Positions 37,539 through 45,198 of a DNA stretch of 64,000 nucleotides are shown in pieces. Below the pieces are notes generated by a model, which ran no database searches, was not told where the DNA came from, and saw nothing but the letters and a program-made list of their open reading frames with translations. Source of the DNA: JAGWBD01 sp965220615 (lineage in GTDB: Bacteria > Chloroflexota > Anaerolineae > Aggregatilineales > Phototrophicaceae); the NCBI GenBank assembly GCA_965220615.1, contig CBDCQL010000002.1:2294001-2358000 (forward strand), in the 5' to 3' direction. Position 1 is the first letter of the stretch; each line of letters starts with the position of its first letter. A program made the translations under genes and the position numbers.

Positions 37539-37567
37539 TTCGCAGCCGCCCCAGGCTGCACTATAAT
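37539..37567 (+). promoter_or_regulatory. Promoter of nadK
   Basis: TTCGCA (37539-37544), 17-bp spacer, perfect TATAAT (37562-37567), 26 bp before the nadK ATG. Confidence 0.6.
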
Positions 37568-37593
37568 GACCGGGACTGAAGACCGGAGACACA

Positions 37594-38487
37594 ATGACCT
37601 TCCGCCGCACAGGCATTCTGGCGCACCCGCGCCGCCCGCAGTCCGCGTCCGTCGCCAGGGAAATCGCCGCCCTGCTGCGCGAGCGCGGCCTCGAGACCTG
37701 GGTGCGCGAGGTCTGGACGGAGGAGGACGTCAGGGCGGAGGTGACGGGCTCGGACCTCGTGGTCGCCATTGGCGGGGACGGCGCCATGCTGCACGCGGCA
37801 CGCGTCTGCGCCGAGCCCTGCGTGCCGGTGCTGGGCGTGAACATGGGCAACCTCGGTTTTCTGACCGAAATCGTCAACCCGGGTGACTGGTCGCAGCACC
37901 TGGACCGCCTGCTGGGCGGCGATTTCTGGATCGAGGAGCGCATGATGATCCGCGCCCAGGTGCTGCGCGACGACGCCCTGCTGGCCAGCGAGGACGCGCT
38001 CAACGACGTGGTCGTCAGCAGCAACCGGGTCACGACGACGGTACGCATGGACATGTACATCGACGGTGACTGGGCCACGACCTACACCGCGGACGCGCTC
38101 GTGATCGCCACGGCGACCGGCGCCACCGCCTACGCCCTGGCCGCCGGCGGCCCCATTCTGCCGCCGGAATTGTTCAACATCCTCGTCGTGCCGGTCGCGC
38201 CGCACCTCAGCATGAACCGCCCCATCGTACTCCCCCAGGGCTCCGTCGTCGACGTCATCCCGGCTTCGGGAGACCGCAGCCCTTCGCTGCTGAGCGTCGA
38301 CGGTCGCATTCTGCGCGCGCTGGAGCCGGACGAGCAGTTGCGCTTGCAGGCCAGTTCCCGCGTCAGCCGCTTTGTGCGCATGCGCGATCGCAACTACTTC
38401 TACCGCTCCCTGCTGGACCGGCTGGAACCGCGCATCGACGCGCCGCCACCGCCGATCCTGCCCCGGCGCGGCCTCGCCCCCAGGTGA
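37594..38487 (+). CDS. nadK: NAD kinase
   Basis: A 297-residue kinase making NADP from NAD. The GGDG motif is at residues 60-63 (VVAIGGDGAML), followed by GVNMGNLGFLTEI. The NE/D motif appears as EDALNDVVV, and the conserved glycine-rich TPTGSTAY-like loop as TATGATAYALAAGGP. Length and order match PpnK/NadK. GAGACACA upstream is a weak ribosome site. The stop overlaps the GTG of the next gene, and recN follows. A nadK-recN linkage is seen in many bacteria. Confidence 0.94.
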   Translation: MTFRRTGILAHPRRPQSASVAREIAALLRERGLETWVREVWTEEDVRAEVTGSDLVVAIGGDGAMLHAARVCAEPCVPVLGVNMGNLGFLTEIVNPGDWSQHLDRLLGGDFWIEERMMIRAQVLRDDALLASEDALNDVVVSSNRVTTTVRMDMYIDGDWATTYTADALVIATATGATAYALAAGGPILPPELFNILVVPVAPHLSMNRPIVLPQGSVVDVIPASGDRSPSLLSVDGRILRALEPDEQLRLQASSRVSRFVRMRDRNYFYRSLLDRLEPRIDAPPPPILPRRGLAPR

Positions 38488-38966
38488 ACGCCATGGGCGA
38501 AGCAACCTTCTGCGCACGGCACCCGGACCGGGAGACCAGCCTGCGCTGCAACCGCTGCGACCGCTACATGTGTCCCGCCTGCGCCGTGCAAACGCCGGTC
38601 GGCTATCGCTGTCGCGAATGTGTGCGCAAACACGAGGACCGTTTCTTCAGCGGCACGTCCGGCGACTACGTGCTGGTCTTCGCCACCAGCGCGGTCGGCG
38701 CGGGCCTGGCCCAGTTGCTGGCCGGCCTGCTGCCAGTCCTATTTCTCATCTTGCTGGCCATACCGCTGGGCGGAGTCATCGCCACGCTGGCGCTGCAACT
38801 GAGCGGCCGGCGGCGCGGTCGCTGGTCCGGCTCCGTGGCGGTGGCGGGCGTGGTCGTCGGCAGCCTGCTCTTCGCGTTGACCCTGGGCGGCCTCGGGTTT
38901 CGCACCTTGCTCTTCACCGCGATCCTGGCGGTCACGGTCTTCGGCCGCTACCGCGTCAGGATTTAG
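38484..38966 (+). CDS. B-box-type zinc-finger membrane protein
   Basis: A 160-residue protein. The first 55 residues hold a zinc-binding cluster: CARHPDRETSLRCNRCDRYM, CPACAVQTPVGYRCREC. Three or four membrane helices follow (DYVLVFATSAVGAGLAQLLA, LPVLFLILLAIPLGG, GSVAVAGVVVGSLLFALTL). Similar zinc-finger heads occur on rhomboid-like and other membrane proteins, but no Ser-His protease motif is seen here. GTG 38484 overlaps the nadK stop; ATG 38493 is an alternative start. Function is unknown; the operon with nadK and recN is by position only. Confidence 0.7.
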   Translation: MNAMGEATFCARHPDRETSLRCNRCDRYMCPACAVQTPVGYRCRECVRKHEDRFFSGTSGDYVLVFATSAVGAGLAQLLAGLLPVLFLILLAIPLGGVIATLALQLSGRRRGRWSGSVAVAGVVVGSLLFALTLGGLGFRTLLFTAILAVTVFGRYRVRI

Positions 38967-38980
38967 GCCGGGCCCCGCGC

Positions 38981-40726
38981 ATGCTTGAGGAACTGCAGAT
39001 CCGCAACCTGGCCGTCATCGAGGACCTGACCCTGGTCTTCGGGCCGGGTTTCAACGTCATCACCGGCGAGACCGGCGCCGGCAAGTCGCTGCTGGTCGAC
39101 GCCCTCGGTCTGGCGCTGGGCAGGCGGGCGGACCCCGTCTTCGTCAGCGCCGACGCGGAGCGCGCCAGCGTCGAGGCCTGCTTCCGCCTGGACGACGCGA
39201 CGCGCGCAAACCTGGAGCCCCTGCTGCGCGCCGAGGAGCTGGAAGACGACGTCGGCAGTTCCCTGCTGCTAACGCGCGCCATCCGCCGCAACGGCCGCTC
39301 CATCGCGCGCGTCAACGGCATCGCCGTGCGCAGCGGCCTGCTCAAGGCCCTCGGCGAGCAACTGGTCGATATCCACGGCCAGTCCGATCATCTTTCGCTG
39401 CTGCGGCCCGCCACCCACGTCGACCTGCTCGACCGGCACGCCAACCTGCTCGACCAGCGCGCCGCCGTCGCGGCGCTGGTGGGTCGCCTGCAGACGACGC
39501 GCGCGCAACTGGGTCAACTGCAGCAGGATGAAGGCCAGCGCGAACGCCGCGCCGAACAACTGCGGCGCGAGGTCGCGGAGATCGAGGCCGTAGCGCCGCA
39601 GCCCGACGAGGACGATCGTCTGCGCCAGGAACGTGCGCGCCTCAGCAACAGCGAACAACTGGCGCAACTGGGCGCGGAGGCGCAGCTGGCGCTAAGCGGC
39701 GACGAACGAGGCGGCCAGGCGCCCGGCGCACTTGAGCAGTTGATGCAGGCCGAGCAGCTGCTGGCCCGTCTCGCGCGCATCGACCCGCAGCTGCAGGAGG
39801 GACATGCTTTGGCCGACGCCCTGGCGCAGCAGGTGCAGGAACTGACCGGCGCCCTGCAGGACTACCGCGACCGGATCGAACACAACCCGCAGCGTCTGGC
39901 GGAGGTGGAGCAGCGCCTTGAGGCCATCAACACGCTGCGCAGGCGTTACGGCGCCACGATTCAGGCCGTGCTGGCCTATGCCGACGAGGCGCGGGCCCAA
40001 CTCGACGCGCTGGAACACAACGAGGAACAACTGCTGGCCTGTCAGGCGGGGGAAGCCCGTTTGCTGTCAGCGCTGGGTCAGGCAGCCAGGGCGTTGAGTT
40101 CGGCGCGGCGGGTGGCCGGCCAGAAGCTCGCGCGCCAGGTGATGGCCGAGCTGGCTGATCTGCGCATGGGCGCCACGCGCTTCGAGGTCAGCATCGCGCA
40201 GCAGGAGAGCGCGGATGGCTGCCCGGTCGAGGGTCGCCGCCTGCGCTTTGACAGCAAGGGTATCGATCAGTTGCAATTCCTGATGAGCGCCAACCCCGGC
40301 CAGCCGCCGCAGCCCCTGGCGAAGGTCGCCTCCGGCGGCGAGGCGGCGCGCCTCATGTTGGCGCTCAAGCACGTGCTGGCCCGCGCGGACCGCACCCCCA
40401 CCCTGATCTTTGACGAAATTGACCAGGGCATCGGCGGGCGCGTCGGCGCTGTGGCCGGCCACAAGTTACGCGCGCTGGGCGACGCTCACCAGGTGCTGGC
40501 CGTCACCCACCTGGCGCAGCTGGCCGCCTGCGCCGACCGCCATTACCGCGTCGACAAGGACCCGGTGGACCGGCGCGCCCGCGCCACGGTGCAACTGTTG
40601 CAGGACGGGGAGGCGCGCGTCGCAGAGCTGGCGTCGATGCTGGGCGCCGCCGGCGACAGCGGCCGGCAGACCGCGCGCGAGTTGTTGCAGGCTGCCGCAA
40701 GGGACGCTTTCCGCGACGCGGAATGA
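38981..40726 (+). CDS. recN: DNA repair protein RecN
   Basis: A 581-residue SMC-like ATPase. Walker A GETGAGKSLLVDAL lies near residue 31 after the hallmark start MLEELQIRNLAVIEDLTLVF. The middle (about 150-350) is a coiled coil. The signature is LAKVASGGEAARLMLALKH and Walker B is PTLIFDEIDQGIGGR, followed by QVLAVTHLAQLAA. RecN tethers DNA ends in double-strand break repair. An in-frame open stretch continues upstream to 38372, but it overlaps nadK and the B-box gene and lacks family similarity. Confidence 0.96.
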   Translation: MLEELQIRNLAVIEDLTLVFGPGFNVITGETGAGKSLLVDALGLALGRRADPVFVSADAERASVEACFRLDDATRANLEPLLRAEELEDDVGSSLLLTRAIRRNGRSIARVNGIAVRSGLLKALGEQLVDIHGQSDHLSLLRPATHVDLLDRHANLLDQRAAVAALVGRLQTTRAQLGQLQQDEGQRERRAEQLRREVAEIEAVAPQPDEDDRLRQERARLSNSEQLAQLGAEAQLALSGDERGGQAPGALEQLMQAEQLLARLARIDPQLQEGHALADALAQQVQELTGALQDYRDRIEHNPQRLAEVEQRLEAINTLRRRYGATIQAVLAYADEARAQLDALEHNEEQLLACQAGEARLLSALGQAARALSSARRVAGQKLARQVMAELADLRMGATRFEVSIAQQESADGCPVEGRRLRFDSKGIDQLQFLMSANPGQPPQPLAKVASGGEAARLMLALKHVLARADRTPTLIFDEIDQGIGGRVGAVAGHKLRALGDAHQVLAVTHLAQLAACADRHYRVDKDPVDRRARATVQLLQDGEARVAELASMLGAAGDSGRQTARELLQAAARDAFRDAE

Positions 40727-40765
40727 AGACTACAATGCCTTTGGCAGGAAACGGGGAATGCAGCC

Positions 40766-41965
40766 ATGACGCTCATCGGGCATGAAGAAACCCTCGTCGA
40801 TTTTGACGAGATCATCGACCGCCGTAACTCGGACAGCGCCAAGTGGAATCTCTACGATGAGGATGTCATCCCGGCCTGGACGGCCGACATGGACTTTCTC
40901 TCGCCGCCACCGGTTACCGCGGCCCTGCAACGGCGCGTCGCGCACGGCGTCTTCGGCTACAGCGCCGTCGGCCGCTTTGGCAACAATCGCGGGCTGCAGG
41001 AGGCGGTCAGCGAGCGCTACCGCCAGCGCCACGGTCTGGATTTCGCGCCCGACGACGTATTGATCATTCCCGGCGTGGTCAGCGGCCTCTACGCCATGAG
41101 CCAGTACATCGCCGCGGACGAGAGCATCCTGATTCAGACGCCCAACTACTGGCCCTTCTTCAGCGCCGCCGAGACCGCCGCGCGCGTCACCGTGAGCGCG
41201 CCCCTGGTCGCCTGTCCGGAGGGCGCGCTGGACCGCTACGAGATCGACTTCGACGCCCTTGAGGCGGCCATCCAGCCACATACGCGCATGCTGATGTTCT
41301 GCAACCCGCACAACCCCGTCGGCCGCGCCTACCGCCGCGACGAACTGGAACGCCTGGCCGAAATCTGCCTGCGGCGGCGCCTGGTCATCTGCTCCGACGA
41401 AATCCACGCCGGCCTGACCTACCCGCAATTCGAGCACCTCGCCATCGCCGGCATCGATCCGGAAGTCGCCGCCAGCACCGTCACGCTCAACTCCTCCACC
41501 AAGTCCTGGAACCTGGCGGGCTTCAAGCTGGGTGTGGCCATCGCCACCAACCCGGAGATGCTGGGCTGGCTGGAGGCGTTCTACAGAAAAGTGGGCGTCT
41601 ATTCCGTATCGGCGCTGGGCCTGGTCGCCGCCGAGGCCGCCTTCCGGCAAGGCCAACCCTGGCTGGACTCGTTGCTGGCCTACCTGCAGGACAATCGCGA
41701 TTACGCCATCGACTTCGTGCTGCGCGAAATGCCGGCGCTGCGTCCCACCTGCCCCGAGGCGACCTATCTGTTGCTGCTGGACTGCGCGGCGACGCCCTTC
41801 GCCGCCGACCCCGTGCAGTTTTTCCTCGACGAGGCCCGCGTAGCGCTCAGCGGCAACTTCGGCCCGCAGGGCTATCCCAACCTGGCGCGGCTGAACTTCG
41901 GTTGCCCGCGAGCCACGCTGACGGAAATGCTGGAACGCATGGCGGCGGCATACGTCCGCGCCTGA
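40766..41965 (+). CDS. MalY/PatB-type PLP-dependent C-S lyase/aminotransferase
   Basis: A 399-residue class I/II aminotransferase-fold enzyme. FDEIIDRRNSDSAKWNLY and VIPAWTADMDF are typical of the MalY/PatB branch (cystathionine beta-lyase). PLP-binding Lys246 is in NSSTKSWNLAGFKLG, the Asp of the cofactor site in SDEIHAGLTY, and FCNPHNPVGRAY is the conserved Asn motif. It probably cleaves cystathionine or related thioethers, giving homocysteine, pyruvate and ammonia. A -10-like TACAAT at 40731 precedes it, just after recN. Confidence 0.88.
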   Translation: MTLIGHEETLVDFDEIIDRRNSDSAKWNLYDEDVIPAWTADMDFLSPPPVTAALQRRVAHGVFGYSAVGRFGNNRGLQEAVSERYRQRHGLDFAPDDVLIIPGVVSGLYAMSQYIAADESILIQTPNYWPFFSAAETAARVTVSAPLVACPEGALDRYEIDFDALEAAIQPHTRMLMFCNPHNPVGRAYRRDELERLAEICLRRRLVICSDEIHAGLTYPQFEHLAIAGIDPEVAASTVTLNSSTKSWNLAGFKLGVAIATNPEMLGWLEAFYRKVGVYSVSALGLVAAEAAFRQGQPWLDSLLAYLQDNRDYAIDFVLREMPALRPTCPEATYLLLLDCAATPFAADPVQFFLDEARVALSGNFGPQGYPNLARLNFGCPRATLTEMLERMAAAYVRA

Positions 41966-41987
41966 GTCTGGCCAGGCCGACGCAGCA

Positions 41988-42032
41988 CGTCCTCCAGCGC
42001 GGCCAACAGGACACCCTCTTCTGATTGGGCAG
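41988..42032 (-). pseudogene. Short sequence resembling the selA 3' end
   Basis: About 41 bp match the 3' end of selA (42896-42936) at roughly 32 positions, in the same orientation. Translated on the minus strand it gives SEEGVLLAALEDVLRR against DEEGALLAALEAARRR in SelA. It lies outside any gene, on the far side of the AT-rich gene at 42104, and may be a remnant of a duplication that accompanied insertion of that gene. Chance similarity of Ala/Leu-rich sequence is possible. Confidence 0.3.
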
Positions 42033-42062
42033 GAAATTGCAGGGTAATATTGCATATTTCTT

Positions 42063-42079
42063 AATAGTTGTAAACTATT
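42063..42079. promoter_or_regulatory. Palindromic operator candidate in the promoter of the 42104 gene
   Basis: AATAGTT-GTA-AACTATT is a perfect 7-bp-arm palindrome in an AT-rich stretch. It overlaps the likely -10 region (TTGCAG at 42037 with CTTAAT at 42060, or TTGCAT at 42050 with TAAACT at 42071). A regulator dimer bound here would block transcription. Confidence 0.45.
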
Positions 42080-42103
42080 GTTAGGTGGCAAGGAGTTCAA
42101 TTC

Positions 42104-42694
42104 ATGAAGACTTTGCTGCTCCTGTTGTTTGCATTGCTGTTTCTTGTGCCGGCATCAGCCCAGGAAACTCTTGAAAACGTTGTCTTTGAGGGTCGCACTT
42201 GGCATTCGGTCGATGCCGTCATCAAGGCCAATTTCCAGGAAAATACTTCCGGATCTACCGATGCCATACTCTATTGTGCCTACCAGATGACGACGGAAGT
42301 TTTACGACGCGGTTATTATTCCTCAGACGAAACACTGCACTGCTACAGAACAGATGCAGAAGTGGGTCTCCACCTTGCCCGAAACCAGGCTCTGAAAGAA
42401 GCCTACGAGCAAGCAGGCACCGGCAACGATTACCGGGTAACAAACCAGGGTAGATGTGCCGGTGAAGCAAGAGGCACACCTTTTCGATGGCGTTTTTACA
42501 ATGGGGCTTACCCTGACGTGTGTGCGTCTCATCGGACTTACAACAATGAGGGAACCGCGCAGTCGTACTGGCAGGTGGGTCATGGCGCAACAGGCTTCAA
42601 AATCAGAGGTTTTTGGGGTAACTATTATTATGTCTTCATAGACCGGTCAAATGCCTGGATGTATTATCACTTTTATAAGTACAAGTGGCGTTAG
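42104..42694 (+). CDS. Secreted protein of unknown function, AT-rich
   Basis: A 196-residue exported protein with signal peptide MKTLLLLLFALLFLVPASAQ. The mature part has four or five cysteines (LYCAYQ, LHCYRT, GRCAGEA, DVCASH), suggesting disulfides, and is rich in Tyr, Trp and Phe near the end (GNYYYVFIDRSNAWMYYHFY). AGGAG 8 bp before ATG fixes the start. Its base composition is far less GC-rich than both neighbours, pointing to acquisition from elsewhere. I do not recognise the family. Confidence 0.65.
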   Translation: MKTLLLLLFALLFLVPASAQETLENVVFEGRTWHSVDAVIKANFQENTSGSTDAILYCAYQMTTEVLRRGYYSSDETLHCYRTDAEVGLHLARNQALKEAYEQAGTGNDYRVTNQGRCAGEARGTPFRWRFYNGAYPDVCASHRTYNNEGTAQSYWQVGHGATGFKIRGFWGNYYYVFIDRSNAWMYYHFYKYKWR

Positions 42695-42735
42695 CCACAA
42701 GCCATAGCCCTCACATCAGAGAGGACGCCTTGTCA

Positions 42736-42790
42736 GGACAGGAGCGGGACATTTGCTTCCCGCTCGTTCCCTGTCCAGGATTTTCCTGGA
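42736..42790. terminator. Paired hairpins between convergent genes (bidirectional terminator candidate)
   Basis: GGACAGG-AGCGGGA (42736-42749) pairs with TCCCGCT and, after a 5-nt bulge, CCTGTCC (42758-42776). A second stem, TCCAGGA/TCCTGGA with a TTT loop, overlaps it at 42774-42790. They lie between the convergent 42104 gene and selA. T-runs are short. Confidence 0.5.
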
Positions 42791-42870
42791 TGACCGGGTC
42801 GGCCAGATCGTGAATGGCAGCACGCTGTCGCAGTTCTGATCCGCCCGGGCGCCGAATGCACCGACAAACG

Positions 42871-44238
42871 TCAGAATATGCGCCGGCGAGCAGCTTCCAG
42901 CGCGGCCAGCAGGGCGCCCTCCTCGTCCGGCAGGACCGTGCGCGGGTCCAGCAGGACGCGGCTGTCGGCGATGCGCGCGATGACCGGCGGTTCCCCCGCG
43001 CGCAGACCGGCCAGAAACTCGTCCGGCTGTTCAACCTCCAGCGCCAACAGCCAGGTCGGCAGCGTCGCGCCGGGCAGTGACCCGCCGCCCACCGCCGACT
43101 CGCCGGCCAGCACCTCTCCCCCCAGACGCTGCGCCCAGCCCCCGGCGACGGCGCGCAACTCCTCCGCCTCACGCGCGATCATGCGCCAGATCGGGACCTG
43201 CGTCAGGGCCTGACCCCGCAGCCACAGGTCCAGGGTGGCGGACAGACCCGCCAGGCAGAGCTTGTCGGCGCGCAGGGCGCGCGCCAGCGGGTGCCGCTTC
43301 AGGGCCGCCAGCGGCTTCGACCGACCGACGATGATGCCCGCCTGCGGCCCGCCGGCCAGCTTGTCGCCGCTGAAGGCCACCAGGTCCGCGCCCGCCGCCA
43401 GACTCTCCATCACGGTCGGTTCGTGCAACAGACCGAAGCGCTCCGTTTCCAGCAGCGCGCCGCTGCCGAGGTCGTCGACGAGCAGGAGTTCTCTCGCATG
43501 GGCCAGTTGCGCCAGTTCCGCCAGCGGCACTTCCTCGGTGAAGCCGCTCATGCGGAAGTTGGAGGCGTGGGCGCGCATCAGCAGGGCCGTGTCGGGGCCG
43601 ATGGCGTTTTCGTAGTCCGCCAGGCGCGTGCGATTGGTGGCGCCGACCTCGACCAGGCGCGCCCCGGCGCTGGCCATCACTTCCGGCACGCGAAAGCCCC
43701 CGCCAATCTCGATCAACTGGCCACGGCTGATGATGACCTCCCGTCCCTGCACGAGAGTCGCCAGCAGCAGCACCAGGGCGGCCGCATTGTTGTTGACCAC
43801 CAGTGCCGCTTCCGCGCCGGTCAATTCGCAGAGTACGCCCTCGCAGTGTTTCAGACGGCTCCCGCGCGCGCCGCGCTCAAGGTCGTACTCCAGCGTGCTG
43901 TAACGCCCGCCGACCTGTGCCATGGCCTCGATGGCCGCCGGCGCAAGGGGTGCCCGGCCCAGGTTGGTATGCAGGATGACGCCGCTGGCGTTGATCACCG
44001 GGCGCAGGCCGGGCCGAAAGCGCTGCGCCAGTTGCGCGGCGGCGCGCTCCAGCAGACTCTCGCGCGTGGGGTCCCGTCCGTCACCGGCGCGGAGCCCGAC
44101 GCGCGCCTGCTGCAAAGAGTCGCGCAGGGCCGCCACAGTAGCCTCGCGGCCATACTGCGCGCAGAGCGCCCGCGCCGCCTCTTCCCCCAGCAGCGCGTCC
44201 ACCGCCGGCAGGCGGCGCAGCGCGTCAGCGACGCTCAC
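42871..44238 (-). CDS. selA: L-seryl-tRNA(Sec) selenium transferase
   Basis: A 455-residue PLP enzyme converting Ser-tRNA(Sec) to Sec-tRNA(Sec) with selenophosphate. RPVINASGVILHTNLGRAPL is the family signature. YDLERGARGSR and VVNNNAAALVLLLATL are further motifs. Lys293 in SGDKLAGGPQAGIIVG is the PLP lysine. The GTG start at 44238 is preceded by GGGAG and overlaps the upstream gene by 14 bp; ATG codons further upstream lie inside that gene. selB, selD and selC are not in the window, but this gene implies selenoprotein synthesis in the organism. Confidence 0.95.
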   Translation of the reverse strand: MSVADALRRLPAVDALLGEEAARALCAQYGREATVAALRDSLQQARVGLRAGDGRDPTRESLLERAAAQLAQRFRPGLRPVINASGVILHTNLGRAPLAPAAIEAMAQVGGRYSTLEYDLERGARGSRLKHCEGVLCELTGAEAALVVNNNAAALVLLLATLVQGREVIISRGQLIEIGGGFRVPEVMASAGARLVEVGATNRTRLADYENAIGPDTALLMRAHASNFRMSGFTEEVPLAELAQLAHARELLLVDDLGSGALLETERFGLLHEPTVMESLAAGADLVAFSGDKLAGGPQAGIIVGRSKPLAALKRHPLARALRADKLCLAGLSATLDLWLRGQALTQVPIWRMIAREAEELRAVAGGWAQRLGGEVLAGESAVGGGSLPGATLPTWLLALEVEQPDEFLAGLRAGEPPVIARIADSRVLLDPRTVLPDEEGALLAALEAARRRIF

Positions 44239-44635
44239 TGGCCAGCTCCCGGCCGCGCAGTATGATCTCCAGAATGATGAAGACCAGCGCCACCAGCAGC
44301 ACCACGTGCAGTTGCAGGGCACGCGGGATCTGCAGCCAGACGCAGATCACTGCGAAGAGCCCGATCCACACGCTCTGCCTCACCAGCACCACGGCCGGCG
44401 GCAGGGGCATCGTGGGCGGCGTGAAGCGCACGTTGAGCGCGCGCACCAGCGGCAAAACCGTGCCGGTAACGGCGACCTGCAGCAGCACGAAAAAGACCCA
44501 GCGCGGCCCGATGCGCGGCGTCGTGCTGATGACCAGCAGATAGATGCCGCCCCAGCCTACCAGCAGCATCAACAGGGCGGCGATCAACACGCCGACGTGA
44601 TCGGCGGGAAAGCGTCGCCTGCGCGGTTCACTCAT
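44225..44635 (-). CDS. Small four-helix membrane protein upstream of selA
   Basis: A 136-residue membrane protein with four predicted helices: HVGVLIAALLMLLVGWGGIY, WVFFVLLQVAVTGTVLPLV, SVWIGLFAVICVWLQI and LHVVLLVALVFIILEIIL. A short basic N-terminus (MSEPRRRRFPA) suggests the N-terminus is inside. Its 3' end overlaps selA by 14 bp, so the two are co-transcribed. Family unknown to me. The start is set at ATG 44635; the open frame upstream of this enters the tandem repeat. Confidence 0.62.
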   Translation of the reverse strand: MSEPRRRRFPADHVGVLIAALLMLLVGWGGIYLLVISTTPRIGPRWVFFVLLQVAVTGTVLPLVRALNVRFTPPTMPLPPAVVLVRQSVWIGLFAVICVWLQIPRALQLHVVLLVALVFIILEIILRGRELASERR

Positions 44636-44645
44636 GACGTCCAGT

Positions 44646-44760
44646 ATAGCGACGGCCCCAGCCGGAAGCATCCCTGCGGGATAGCGACGGCCCCAGCCGG
44701 AAGCATCCCTGCGGGATAGCGACGGCCCCGGCCGGAAGCATCCCCGTGGGATAGCGACCG
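44646..44760. repeat. 35-bp tandem repeat, 3.3 copies
   Basis: Three 35-bp units start at 44646, 44681 and 44716 with ATAGCGACGGCCCC, and a partial fourth (10 bp) follows. Units 1 and 2 are identical and unit 3 has a few substitutions. Each unit holds CCGGAAGCATCCC. The period is not a multiple of three, and the array lies directly before the start of the gene at 44635, so it is noncoding. There are no spacers, so it is not a CRISPR. Confidence 0.9.
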
Positions 44761-44772
44761 GCGCACTGGCTG

Positions 44773-45198
44773 TCAGCGCGCCTCCGGCTCCGGCAGCTCC
44801 AGCAGATGCTGCGCCAGCGCCTGCAGGCCCGTCTGCAGGGCGGGCGTACCGGGCAGCGCGTCGGCCAGTTTCCCCAGGCGAAAGCTGTCGTCGAGGCAGT
44901 TGGCGCGCAGTACGCCCAGGCTCTCGTCGCCGAAGCGCCGCCGCAGATGCGGGAACTCCTCGTCGAGGTGGTAGCGCAACCCGGCCAGGATGAGTTGCAT
45001 GCTGACCTCGCGCCGGTCGATGCGCAGGCGCAGGGCTTCCGGCGCGACGCCCTCGCGCGCGGCCAGCGTCTCAATCGCCGTCAACTGTTCACTGGCCGAC
45101 AGACGCCAGCGCTCAATGGCATCCGTGGCCACCGGCTCATCGCGCAGAGTGCGCACCAGGGCCACGACGAAGGCCCGCAGTACACGCCGCGCCTTCAT
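44773..45198 (-). CDS. Small helical protein of unknown function
   Basis: A 141-residue protein, mostly charged and probably all-helical (MKARRVLRAFVVALVRTLRD, ASEQLTAIETLAAREGV, RLRIDRREVSMQLILAGLRY). No membrane helix or recognised domain. The start ATG 45198 overlaps the stop of the CAP-LysM gene by 4 nt, so translation is coupled. In-frame extension upstream would lie inside that gene's transmembrane-coding end. Confidence 0.6.
   Translation of the reverse strand: MKARRVLRAFVVALVRTLRDEPVATDAIERWRLSASEQLTAIETLAAREGVAPEALRLRIDRREVSMQLILAGLRYHLDEEFPHLRRRFGDESLGVLRANCLDDSFRLGKLADALPGTPALQTGLQALAQHLLELPEPEAR

Noticed and set aside
37404..38078. Long N-terminal extension of the second FAS1-PstS gene
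   Set aside because: It runs antisense through nadK, which is well supported; a signal peptide begins at about 37403.
38372..38980. In-frame upstream extension of recN
   Set aside because: It overlaps nadK and the B-box gene in other frames and has no family similarity; RecN begins at MLEELQIRNL.
44646..44760. CRISPR array
   Set aside because: The 35-bp units are directly adjacent with no spacers and no cas genes are present.
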